This document shows, piece by piece, positions 37,373-48,531 of a stretch of 64,000 nt of DNA. The DNA comes from Lactifluus volemus (taxonomy: Eukaryota; Basidiomycota; Agaricomycetes; Russulales; Russulaceae): contig WTXI01000067.1 in NCBI GenBank assembly GCA_022376515.1, positions 1 to 64,000 on the forward strand. The letters are read 5' to 3'. Numbering within the stretch: the stretch's first letter is position 1; each line of letters opens with the position of its first letter. The position numbers were made by a program, and so were the translations under genes. The notes under the pieces are model-generated. The model had not been told where the DNA came from, did not search any database, and worked only from the letters and a program-made list of their open reading frames with translations.

Positions 37373-39359
37373 ATGGTTGACTGGCATAACCCTTCTACAA
37401 TCGTCGCTGAGTACAGTACGTTCGTTCTCCATCATTTGTTTTTCTATCAGGACTTTACCTGTTGTCCTCGCAAGCCGCTTGGGTCAAGCTGCTGCACGTT
37501 ATCGATGGGGTATATCTGTGCGTTTGTCAAACTATTGTTCTCCTCTTAGGGCCCTTGATATACCCTTCTTTCTTAGCTGGGAGTTCATTTGCAATCTCAG
37601 TTTCGAGTGGAGTTTACTTCGAGGCCGGCGCCAATGGCGTTGGACAGCTGCTGTGCGTATCCCTTCCTTTTTTTCCCTTTCCAAGTACCGTTTTTTCGGG
37701 ATGACTGATGCGTTTTGCCTATAGTTTTACATCGCCTGTCGACTGGCTACTATTGCGGAAGTTGTTTCAAATATTGTTGGTTTCGACGTAACAAGCCAGA
37801 TCAACTGCAAGGTATGCCAATGCCCATCTTTCCCCATGCGTAGTATTGCGTGCTGCAAATGCACTTGTACATCTCGTTGATCTTCGTTTCTTAGATTTGG
37901 TCTCAATTACTCGCCGTATGTTTCAATTTATCTGCATAGTGACCCCCACGATAATGACCGTCCGTGTTACCAGCTTTTTGTTTACGCAGCCGGTACTTTA
38001 TCTTTAAGTTTGTATGCTGTCCGCAGGTACGGCCCCTGTTCTCACGCTCATAGTCTAGCCGTGCTGAGTCCTTCGCAGCGTCGCGGTATGGCAACGTTCC
38101 TTGCTTATAACGATCATTTCGGGTGCTATTATTCTGGCCAACTTTGGAGCTTGGATTCGCCGTGCGTGTATTGTCACGTTCCCTGCCGATAAAAAATCTC
38201 GATACTGACATATGTCTTCCTATTCTGTAGGAATTGTACAGGTATATTCACCATCATTACGACGTGATTCTATGGCCGTACACTCACATCTAACTATAGG
38301 CCGATGCGGTGTGGAACCCTCAGACTATGGCTTGTCTGCGGATCCACACGGACAGAGCACTGCTGAACAATATGATGCTGCTCTCCGCAGAGGTCATCTT
38401 CTTTGTCCTCATGGCTTCCGGGATCTACTATCGCAATCCTGGCCCACGTGCCTTCAGAATCATGTGCCGAGAAGTATCTATGCGCGATCTTTCATGTTAA
38501 GCCCTCCGTCTGAATCCATCTTCCATCACAGGGTCTCTTGTGGCTTGTCGTTGCAATATTGGTGCAGATTATTCCAACAGTGAGCACCTATATCCGTTTC
38601 TTTATCAGTGCTAAACCTCCTCTAGTCGTTTCTTCTCTTGAACCTGAATGGTGAGGTCTTTGTAATTTACAATCGTACATCAACTCACAGATGGTTTCCC
38701 AAGACGTGATGAATGTAGTACGTTATAACTATTTCTTTTTTTTTTTTCGTCGGTGACACATCTATCTATTCCTTTCCTGACCTTAGATGTTCATCACTCC
38801 ATCAGGTAAATCTCATCTTTGTTTCCGTATTATCTCCACATTCTGACCACATTCTTCCTGTCAAAGTTGTATGCACGTAAGCAGGCGCTTATCTGAAACA
38901 TGGACTTCACTATACTGATTCTCACGCTCTCGGAATAAAAGTTCGATAGGTGCAACTCGGATGTACCGCACTCTGTCCGACAGACAGGCTGGCAACTTGT
39001 ATGGAACCTTTTTTGTTTTTTTGTCACGAACACCATCACATCGCCTGACGGTCACACACACACGCAGACTTGACTTTTGGGAAACGTCGCGGGACGAAAT
39101 GACGGGCGAGATTCGATTCCGGCGCCAGACCCAATTTATCACGCCTAGTGAAGCCCAGAACACCGAAGCGGTCACCACCACGGCACTGCCGATGGGTCGC
39201 CTCGTGCGCTCGCAACCACAACTGGAGGAGCGCTACGTAGAACGATTTGAGGCGCGGGATATCGAGCTGGACGACGATAGCCTGACGATCAAGGATGCAA
39301 AACCCAGTATAACGGCGGACGACAAGTCGGAAACGGAGTGGGAGACACATGCCAAGTAG
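37373..39359 (+). CDS. 7TM-family membrane protein, second subfamily, copy G
   Basis: The gene starts MVDWHNPSTIVAEY and ends SETEWETHAK with TAG at 39357. Exons read VKLLHVIDGVYL, WEFICNLSFEWSLLRGRRQWRW, IACRLATIAEVVSNIVGFDV, SQINCK, YAAGTLSLSLYAVR, SAEVIFFVLMASGIYYRNPG, LLWLVVAILVQIIPT, LLNLNG and GATRMYRTLSDRQ. A conserved acidic tail (DEMTGEIRFRRQ, ERYVERFEARDIELDD) follows. Several hydrophobic segments predict a multi-pass membrane protein with the same exon layout as A-E. The WEF...FEW..RGRR and ATRMYR blocks are shared by both subfamilies, and the tail is subfamily-specific. Introns have long T tracts before acceptors (for example near 38738). No lesion seen; function unknown. Confidence 0.68.
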
Positions 39360-39989
39360 TAATCGGCATGAAGTGCAAATCGATCGATCTCGGGATGGAC
39401 CCCCCCCCTGCTTGCGGGGGAAGGATTTTCAACATTTGTAATGGATTTTCATTTATGGAAAAAAGTTAGTCCTATAGGAGAAACGTGGAATTTGGAAAGC
39501 AATCATAGTTTTATTGGATCACCATTGGATCATCTCCACTTCTGTCAGTGGTAAAAGGTCAGATTAATAGTGATGTAGGATTCCGAGATTCAGCAAAGAC
39601 CATGCTGACACAAGGTTCATTACGGCAATTTATCTACTCGTCATTTCCTTCCGGAGGATTGTGCCCGGTTTTGATCACGTGACCTATCATCGCCTACTGT
39701 CCAAAGTGTTTGGTTGGGGCAAGTAATTGACGATTTGCGTGGAGATTGAGAAGAAAAGGAATGAAAAGAAAGAGAAAGAGAAGAAGGGGTTGAAGGAATC
39801 ATGCGATGATCACTGGTGAAGCGCGTAAAGCCCGGAGAAGGCGTTGCTGTTGTTGATCATGAGATGAGATGCCCCCTCGCAATACCATACTACACACCTC
39901 TCTCTTTTTTTTTCCCCCTCTTCCCTTTCCTCTTTCTTGTTCGACCCCATTTTTTTTGTGATCCGTTCTCTTTTTCCCACAAAAAAATC

Positions 39990-42051
39990 ATGGTTAACTG
40001 GCAGAATCCAAACACGACCGTTGCAGAATACGGTACGTAGTAGGCCGATTTCATCTCATTCTTAAAAAGGGAAAAAACACAAATCGTTTTTTTTTTTTTT
40101 GAAATAGTCGCTTGGGTCAAGTTGCTGCACGTCATCAACGGGGTTTACATGTGCGCTCCTTTTTCTTTTTTTCTTTATATTTCATATATCTGGATTCACC
40201 GCCGCCGCCGGGGCCATTTCTTAGCTGGGAATTTATTTGCAATCTCAACTTTGAGTTGAGTTTAATTCGAGGTCGGCGTCAGTGGCGCTGGACAGCTTCC
40301 GTGCGTATAGATTTCCCAACCAACCTTCCATTTCTTGTCCATCCGAGTCTTTGACATTTTTTGTTGTTGGTAGTTCTACATTGCCTGTCGACTGGCCACC
40401 ATCGCTGAGGTCTTAACGACCTTCATCGGTTTCGACCTATCAAGACCAATCAACTGCAAGGCACATACCTTTTTCATCACAATGTGCGCATCTCGTTGAC
40501 ATCCCCCTTCTCTAGTTATTTTACGTCTGTATTGCTGTATGTTTTCACCCCCCCCTACTGGTTTATCCCCTCCCATGATCACCCATCTGTGGTCTAGCTT
40601 TTTGCGTATGGAGCTGGCACGCTTTCTTTAAGTTTGTATGCTATCCGCAGGTATGCACATAATACATACACTCACCTCTGGCCGTCGAACCCCACGCGCT
40701 GATCACCCCACACACAGCATTGCGGTATGGCAACGTTCCATAGTCGTCACGACCTTTTCGACTGCAATCATTCTCGCCAACTTTGGAGCTTCGTTCCGTC
40801 GTGCGTACTCTCACAACCCTATCAATAAAAGCATTGAACTCCGCTCTTTTTTCCCGCTCCGCAGGGCTTTTAGTGGTACATATTCGCAATCCGTTAAAGG
40901 GCGTTGATACGATATCCAGGTCTAACTGACATTGATTCCATATAGATAGAAGCCAAATGGGACCCCAAGACGAACTCTTGCGTCAGGCCACGCGACACCA
41001 AGGCGCTCCTGATCAACGCCCTGTTGCTCGCCACCGAGCTCATCTTTATCGCCCTCATGGCTGGCGGAATCTACTACCGCAATCGTGAATCACGTGCCTT
41101 TAAGGTCATGTATCGAGAAGTATGTAACACGTGATCTTCTCTCCACATGGCGTCTCTGATCATGCGTCTATCACACAGGGTCTCTTGTGGCTCATTTCTG
41201 CAGCCCTGGTACAGACCGTTCCAGTGGCAAGCATCCTATGTCCGTCTCCTCCACTTTTCTCGGCGCTAATTCCCAATGTACTAGGTTTTCCTCATCTTGG
41301 ACCTGAATCGTGAGATCTTTGTAGTTCGCCATCTTATGGTAGCTGACATTTCACTTTCAAGAAATGCTGAACAGTGTACGTTATAATCATAACCACACCT
41401 CTTTCTTTCCCCTCAATGATACGCCCTGTTAACCCGTCTCTCCGTTTAGATGTTCGTACTTCCGTCAGGTAAAGACCTCAACTTTGTTTCCGTAATATTT
41501 CCTCATTCTGACCACATTCTTCCCTGTCGAAGTTATATGCACGTAAGCAGGCGCTTATCTGAAACAAGGCCCTTTACATACATACTGATTCTACTCGCTC
41601 AACGAAACAATAAAGGTCGATTGGCGCAACTCGGATGTACCGCACTTTATCCGACAGGCAGGCAGGAAACCTGTGAGAGCACCGTTTTTTTTTTTTCCCT
41701 TCGGTTTTAACGCGTCCCACGCACTCTGATCACGTTTTTTTGCTGCTGGGTCACAGACTTGACTTTTGGGAAGCCTCGCAAGATGAGATAACGGGCGAGA
41801 TTCGATTCCGACGCCAGACCCAGTTCGTCACGCGAACAGACGGTCAGACCACCGACATGGCTTCCAGCACGGCGCTACCGATGGGCCGTCTCATGCGCTC
41901 GCCGCCACAGTCAAATGGGCGCTATGTGGAACGGTTTGAGGTGCGGGATATCGAGCTAGACGACGAGTCGTTGAGGGATAGTGCGAAGCGTAGCATAGCC
42001 ACGGAAGACACTGGCAAGTCTGAAACGGATTGGGTTGCGCACGCCAAGTAG
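39990..42051 (+). CDS. 7TM-family membrane protein, second subfamily, copy H
   Basis: Tandem paralogue of copy G, starting MVNWQNPNTTVAEYG and ending GKSETDWVAHAK at 42051. Readable blocks are WVKLLHVINGVYM, WEFICNLNFELSLIRGRRQWRW, IACRLATIAEVLTTFIGFDL, RPINCK, YGAGTLSLSLYAIR, a CVRPRDTKALLIN exon, LLLATELIFIALMAGGIYYRN, LLWLISAALVQTVPV, LILDLN and the tail DEITGEIRFRRQ/GRYVERFEVRDIELDDE. The usual FEW of the WEF...FEW block is FEL here. Spacing and exon order match G, consistent with tandem duplication. An N-terminal hydrophobic segment and further helices predict a membrane location. No lesion seen; function unknown. Confidence 0.68.
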
Positions 42052-43169
42052 CGCCATGTATTTGTGTCTGTGTGGCTTACAAAGCAGGTTTGATCTACAT
42101 TATAAACGACTTTCGTTTGCCTAGCCCTCTTGATGACTTTTTTAAAGATATCTATTTCATACCCTAACCCAGCTTTTTTTTTAGACCAACCTTTATACGG
42201 TTGTACCGCGAATGTTCTAGTTCACAGAGATGAAAGTAGGGATTCGTTGGTTTTGCCACGTTGTCCTGTAATTGTAGTGCGTTCACTAGCCCTAGTTATT
42301 CTCGAACTGGAAGCCTTTCAGTTGCTCAAGGAAAACCGCAGGTGGGAATTTCAACCATTCTTCGCACCATACACTCTGACAATGTCATCTTGGGTCCTAC
42401 GTCAGGTAGTCCAGAGTACAGATATCTGAGCAGACGTGAGGCTTCCTTGGCATGCCTTTGTCACGAGGCTTCGTGTTAACGTTGTATCATGATCCTCTTG
42501 GCGTCAAAGAGCCCATTGCTCTGCGGATATCAAGGCTAACGGTCTACGTCTGACAGAACATCTAGTACCGTCTGTCTCTGACAGCCTGAATGATGAGTTT
42601 TTGTACGTCTACGTTGTTCAAGAACGATCCAACTTTTTGAACTTTTGAAAGATACCTCGGATGAGCGAACGATGTGGACTGGATTGCGTATGCTGTGACT
42701 ACTGGTATCCCTAGCCGTTTTCTGGGAGGATTTGCTTAGAGGGGAGAATGTATTGGGGATGCATGCGCAGAGGAGAGGAGAGGAACTTGAGGTATGAGAG
42801 GGCCCCGGTATCACCAGCAACCCCAGAGAGGACGAACCGACTTGGGTAACGATCACTGGGCGATCCGCCCGAAGTCGTATTTTACTGGACCATCTCGTAG
42901 AATTTCTCTCTGGCTCTTTTTTTTTGAGCGCGCGCCCCGACACACCGAATGGCAGCCGCGTCGCGGGCGCGAAAAGACCCCTGTGCCACAAGTAGTCCAG
43001 TTTGAGGCAGCCTCTTCTCCTAAGTACTCTCGTCTGAGCACGCTGCCGTTTCCTGCACCCTAACTTTCACTGGCATAGAAGGCAATCACCCTCCTGTTCC
43101 AAGACTTTTTGATGAACTACTAGTTAAAAAAACTGCGTTTTTCGGGAACAACAGATGGAGATAAAGAAG
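42052..43169. other. Intergenic stretch, no gene seen
   Basis: A 151-codon minus-strand frame (42536-42991) is serine/arginine-rich without motif or splice partner. Nothing else is supported. Confidence 0.5.
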
Positions 43170-43670
43170 TTAGATTGCGATGGATTGAGACTGAGATTGG
43201 GTAAGAAGACCACAGGCCAATCTGTCCAGTAGACCTGTCGCTAAGTCACTGGGAAGTAGGAAGGCAACAAGGGTAGGAGTGCTGTCAGACGAAATGCAAG
43301 ACGTACTTGGCATTAGGCGCGGTTCTATTTCCTCCCACACCAAGGACTTAGACATGTCGTTCGCCAAAAGTACGTGTGGATCTGCAGGGTCGTAAGGCGA
43401 TGCTTCAAACGTTGGAGATGCACACTGGACACGCACCTCGAACTTAGTATCCATAGCCAAAATCATCCTTGACTTCCTCAATTCCGCATAGTCTGCTTGA
43501 AATTGTGGGCATATCCAAATGTCTACCATTTGCTCTTCAGTGTGTCCAATCCGAGTCACAGGGGCCTTTTTCGTCGTATCGATGCGCAGGCCAAGAACCA
43601 TCCATAAATGCCCCTGTATGGGAAAGGTATGCCTCGAGTCAATGGTGAGGAGCCGTGTATGTGCGGCCAT
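43170..43670 (-). CDS. Unidentified ORF of a three-copy local family (copy K1)
   Basis: A 166-codon frame reads MAAHTRLLTIDSRHTF, then HTEEQMVDIWICPQFQADY, RKSRMILAMDTKFEVRVQC and DPHVLLANDMSKSLVWEEIEP. Homologous sequence with most of these blocks occurs at 57283-57741 and, decayed, at 47577-48405. The blocks are conserved better than the flanks, which suggests past coding function. No domain is recognised. It lies directly downstream of the minus-strand 7TM gene I and is partly inside the 2.9-kb duplication. Confidence 0.4.
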   Translation of the reverse strand: MAAHTRLLTIDSRHTFPIQGHLWMVLGLRIDTTKKAPVTRIGHTEEQMVDIWICPQFQADYAELRKSRMILAMDTKFEVRVQCASPTFEASPYDPADPHVLLANDMSKSLVWEEIEPRLMPSTSCISSDSTPTLVAFLLPSDLATGLLDRLACGLLTQSQSQSIAI

Positions 43671-43893
43671 TGTGTGGTCTGAGCAAGTTACAGGATCTTC
43701 CTCGCTTCAACAGTAGTCGCGCGACTCGCATATGGACCGCTTGCGATGGGAACAATACAGTACTTCGTTAGCTTCATTCGATGACTACTGTACTAATACT
43801 GTACAGTAGTCTGGGGGCGTCGGTTATCTCGTACACCATAACAGTAACATACAGTACATCTCGACTTCTAAACCGGCGCGTCAACAATCCAAG

Positions 43894-45695
43894 TTATTTT
43901 TTCCACAGGCCTCCTTCTGATTCCAATCCCCAGGCATTGACGTGCAGCTGCTCGTCAGTGCAGATGTAGGGATTAAACTCGTTCGTCTGTGACATTAAAT
44001 CATGTTCGCGCGTGGTGTGAATGGCTACATGCATTCCAGTGGGTGGGATGACCCCGGAAAGCCTGTTGATCATCGGGAACGAGCGACGACTACTTGGAAC
44101 TTCGTCGGCCCTGAATAGGCATCAACAACGTGAGTGGGAAGAAGAAAGTCAAGTCAGGAGGCCGTACATCTCAGAGGAAAAGTTTATCAGAGAGCGATAC
44201 ATTCGCGTTGCAGCGATGGTCAATACTATCAGAGCCGGGATCTGAAGCATCTACGTTGTGGGATGCATGAGAAACAGGCATAGATCTCCAGGAAGAACGT
44301 ACGTCGTTAAGAGCAACTTGAATTTCGAGTAGCAGTGAGCCAAGTCAACTTTCTCATCAGTAAAGTGAGTGAAAGAAAATACCATTCAGGTCCAAAATAA
44401 GGAGCACCTACAACACAAAATAGATATGATCAAAAAAGAGAAGCGTCGAAGGCTTAGTTGAAAGCTGACCGTTGGCGGAACCTCAGCAACAGCAGCAAGA
44501 AAAAACCAAATGAGCCCCTGTTCAACGGAACAACATCAGTGAATGGAAGGAAACGAAGTGTGTCACCACCTACCTGTTTCCATAGAAAGTCCCCCAGACT
44601 GAACATGCCCCCGCCTTTCAGGCGTAGGTGAAGCAAGCCAGCGAGCATCATAAGGAGTAACATAGTGTCGGTAGCGAGCGTGGCAATGACGTTCAGTTTG
44701 GTGGTGTCGGAGTTGGATAGCCCACAACTTCTTTCCTCATGTATCCATACGGAACGGATCTGGGGACAGATCAGTCCCAACGATCATGACGTAGCTAGGT
44801 TTCGTTATTTACCCGCACGACTCCTGACGCCAAAACAAGTGCGTATGAGATCTCGGGTCCACCTGCCAGTGCAGAGGAAGAGACCTACCTTGGATGAGGA
44901 ATGCAACATTTGTTATCCATACCGTGGTGGAAAGCGCCAGAATAATCTTATTTCTTTTCCAAATGGCGACGCTGGTGCTACAATAAGTCCTTTCTTTCCA
45001 AAAAAATGACGAACCTAGTGAGGGAGTGCATGACTGGACGTACACACGAAGCGTCAACAATAGTGATGCGCAGGCCAACCCAAAATAGCTGAAAGTCTAG
45101 AAGGAGAAGAGACAGAGCACAGTAGTCAGCAATTAGGATTCTTTAAATGGAGAAAGTGCATCGAAAAGAATGCTTACGAGGTGAAACATGATCCACAGCT
45201 TGAGATGGTCGGTCATCACGAGGCAGTCCAATTCACGGGCATTGCACGTACCTGACAGTTGATTGGCGTATTGACGTCAAGTCCGACGATGTTGAGGATC
45301 ACTGCCATCAAGATAGCTATCCGCGTCAGGGAATAAATCTAGAGAAGGTGAAAGGTCAGTCGTAGGCGTCCGAGGAGATTTCAGAGACCCCGTCAGCACG
45401 GACCCATATTGTCCAACGGTAGGGACGATTCCCTCTGATGAAACTCCACTCGAAATCCAGAGTGGTGAAGAATTCCCAACTGAGAAGCGGGAGGTTGAGT
45501 TGACATGATAGAACCTGTAGCGAAATGCTCGAGACAGACAACGCACAGGAAGATGCCATGAAAAGCATGCCAGAGCTTCGCCACTGCCCCTGTTGGAATA
45601 TGGGTTTAGTTGGAATTCCAAACGTAGAGCAAGGCCGCACGAGCATACGCACATGTTTCCTGCGCGATCACGTTGGGATCTTGAAAATTTACCAT
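43894..45695 (-). CDS. 7TM-family membrane protein, copy I
   Basis: The start MVNFQDPNVIAQE at 45695 matches the family start. Blocks in order are VAKLWHAFHGIFL, WEFFTTLDFEWS, RPYRWTIW, SLTRIAILMAVILNIVGLDV, TPINCQ, LACASLLLTLRVY, LALSTTVWITNVAFLIQ, IATLATDTMLLLMML, LGDFLWKQ, WFFLAAVAEVPPT and ALIVLTIAATRMYRSL. A long hydrophilic tail contains MHVAIHTTREHD and DEQLHVNAWGLESEGG, with stop TAA at 43894-43896. It belongs to the A-E subfamily on the opposite strand and is a recent duplicate of copy J. All exons read without lesion. Seven hydrophobic segments are seen; function unknown. Confidence 0.72.
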
Positions 45696-45856
45696 TCTTG
45701 CAAGCAAGCTTAAGATGGAAGGGGACTCGGAGCTGGTCACGGTCTGCTAGTGAATCAGCAGACAATATATAGCTAGCAGAAGCCAAATCATATTCATGTT
45801 ACGGACGAGGCTGTGATATGAGGAGAGTCGCATGACCATGGATTATGGTGATGTGT

Positions 45857-45868
45857 TGCACCTCCGAA
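45857..45868 (-). promoter_or_regulatory. Shared upstream element of the 7TM family (copy I)
   Basis: On the minus strand TTCGGAGGTGCA lies about 165 bp before the start codon of copy I. A TATATAG box at 45765-45773 (CTAGCTATATATT on the minus strand) lies between them. Confidence 0.5.
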
Positions 45869-46822
45869 CTTGAATTTGGCTGATTCGGAGGTTTCCACTG
45901 GCAGCGACAAACGCCCTGCTAGTGACTCCGCTGAAGTCAAGTGATTACTATCTATCAAAGCTATCAAATTCTATCAAATTACAACCTCAACATCTAAAGA
46001 AGAACTGGTGTATTATTAATGATGTCCATCGCGTTGATGATGCCAGTGTGATGAAAGGTTCCTCGGGCGGCGGTGAGGCTTTCAGTTGCGGCGCATCAGT
46101 GGCTGCCTCAGCGGCCATGCACGTGGCATACAGCCATTTGGCGCCTGTCCTTGTTGACGATCACCTTGCGCCCTCCAACCAGGAATCCTCTTACCGCTCT
46201 CACCCTACTAGTACTGACCAGTAATAGTAGTATGGTAGGACTTTTGTTTTTGGTAAATGCTGATTTGGGTCATCAGATAAGTGTTCAGTTGGCGCCATCA
46301 TCGTTGAAAAGGTTGATGAATCCCGCAAGGTTGGACCAATTAATCGTCTCACACAGGACAGGCCTTCAACTTGGCAGCATGTTTATTGTGGCCAGTCGAC
46401 CGATGCTGCATCTCGTTGCGGTCTTACACCGCGACAGCTGAGTCGCTGATGCTGTACTAATAGTAGAGATTGAGGGCATTCAGCAGCATGATGGCCGCGG
46501 CGCACGTTTTCCTCACACGGGCTGGCTGTCCTCCGCCCTAGACTAAAATCGTGACAGGCTTTTGCAATTAGAACTTTGAGCGAGCCAGATAACTTCCGGC
46601 TTGAAGCCCCCACCAAAGATGGTAAAACTATATGTCGCCGTTTGTGAATATCCGGAGAAATAAATGCTTTTATTGAGACAGTAGATCGCACCAGTCTTAC
46701 GCCCAAACTTATGATCTTGAGAAAGTATGCATTGAAACGAGCTAGCGTCCCTCCCTTTCACGACTTCAGGAGGGCACTGGCACCATCCCACTGGGGTGCC
46801 GTTGCATCGAGTCGATCACAGT

Positions 46823-48405
46823 CTAACGAATACGGGCGATCCGCCAGAGCAGTTCCTCTGCCCATTCCGTTGCAACAAGTGCACAAAGCAGCACAGCAAA
46901 GCCTCCCTGAGCCACCCAACTTTCTGGCATAAGCGGGTGCAGGGGTCTTCCCACTTCCAACACCCTGTTCATGCCTACGCGCAGCGTAAGGCAGTCACGT
47001 AGCACTACCTGATTCGCGCACATAGAACACTCGCGAAATAACGCATCATCCGACACAAAAAATTCGCGTACAGTACCTCGCCCGTCGCGTGTGACGGGCC
47101 GCCAAACCCACCCCAGCGAGAACGAGCAGCGTAAAAAAAACGAGGGGGCACATACGCCGTCTCCGTTCGCGCACCCTTTTCCCACAGATATTCGGACGTA
47201 GTACTGCCGCATATCCGAGTTCATCTATACAACCCAACCGGCGCCCTCAAATTCTCGGCATCCCTGAGCGCGAAACACGTTGCCCCATTCAGGACACTCA
47301 CCGTACTCGCAGCACTCGCGGCTCACCCATTCATCCTCTTTCTCACCTTCCCACTTATCCTTCGCCAAGCTGCCGTGCTGCACTACGGCCACCGCCTTGG
47401 CGTGTACAAACGGCCAGAGCCCAAACCCGTCAGCTGGTCCGCCTCCTTGTCTCACAGCCCAACACTCGCGAAAGGTGGGGGAATTGGCTGGCAACCACCC
47501 ATGACACTCGAGCGCGCTGCGCGCTATTCCCTCAACGATTTCCTAGCGCGGTGTGCGCATGCGCTCGGAGTGTGCATCAAGCTCCGGCCGGGTGATTCGT
47601 CCGCACATGTGAAGCATTTCGACGCCAGTACAGACGGGGCAGATGGGAGTTGGTCATCTTGCACCTCTCAAGACGGACATTGAACGGTGAGACGTGAAAA
47701 GCGCGTGAGAAGGACCATTGGTGGTCGAAACTGTGCGAAACATGAAGAAGGCTGTCAGACGAGATCACAGGACCTACTTGGCGTTAGGTGCTTCTTCATT
47801 CCTTCCCACTTCAAGAATATGGACATGGCAAAGGTATTGTGAATCTGTAGTGTCATCCAAGGTGATGCTTCAAACGTTGGAGAGGCACGCTGGATACGAA
47901 CCTCGAGCACTACGATCTACAACCTACAATTATCCTTTCGATAGCAAAAATATATGGTCAGCAGATTCATCCCTCAAATCTACAGTAGCTTGGCATAGTG
48001 AGTATCCAGCCGTCGTCCAACTGTTCTTCAGCATGTCCAACACATCATCCAGCGCTTTGTATTGATGGGACCTTCCCACCGTCTCCAAAGAGGTAACTCG
48101 CACTACGCAGGCCAAGAATCCGCCCATAGGTGCCTCCGTATTAAAATAGAAATCCATTCAGGAGCGACAAACGAGCTGACTCGGGTGCAGAGAGGGGTAA
48201 AATCTGGGAGAGGACAGGGTATGTGAAAGCATGCCGCGAGTCAGTGGGAAGGAGGCGTGCATGGGTGGTTATCGAGTGAAGAGCGTGTGCCCGCGGGGAT
48301 GTTTTGTAATCGTGTGGTTGAGGAATATTAGGGGAGTAGAGCACATAGGATAAGCCAAGGCACGACAGGAAGATGACCCCATCCAGGGCTATAAGCCCCG
48401 GCCCC
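46823..48405 (-). pseudogene. Decayed copy of the K family and flanking sequence
   Basis: From 48405 leftward, THARLLPTDSRHAFTYPV matches the start of K1. The equivalents of the later blocks (GTYGRILGLRS, GHAEEQLDDGWI) lie in different frames separated by stops. Further left, 47225-47494 has an open Cys/Glu-rich stretch (SRECCEYGECPEWGNVFRAQG), and 46823-47224 another open frame (DALFRECSMCANQVVLRD). The 47100-47400 part recurs in inverted orientation at 50690-50873, continuing at 57157-57230 across the Copia insertion. No product can be named. Confidence 0.5.
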
Positions 48406-48531
48406 ATATATACAGGTGGGACCCCTTAGTTGACCACCGCACTCGCTATACTACAATACTGCCAGTGTTGGTGTTCAAGTTGATAAGTCGCGGCAATCAC
48501 GAGGAGACAAGGCCCCGGGCAGGGATCGTCC

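Larger units (their letters stand above)
43281..46206. repeat. 2.9-kb segmental duplication, copy 1
   Basis: Direct repeat of about 57304-60180, with offsets of 13.96-14.02 kb across its length, reflecting small indels. It contains most of ORF K1, the whole 7TM gene I and its promoter. At the right end it holds the 5' leader sequence of the ankyrin NLR gene found at 60180, but not its coding region. Similarity stops at CTCACCCTA, just before the position of the NLR start codon. Confidence 0.92.

Noticed and set aside
42536..42991. 151-codon minus-strand frame
   Set aside because: Ser/Arg-rich with no domain, no splice partner and no homologue elsewhere in the window.
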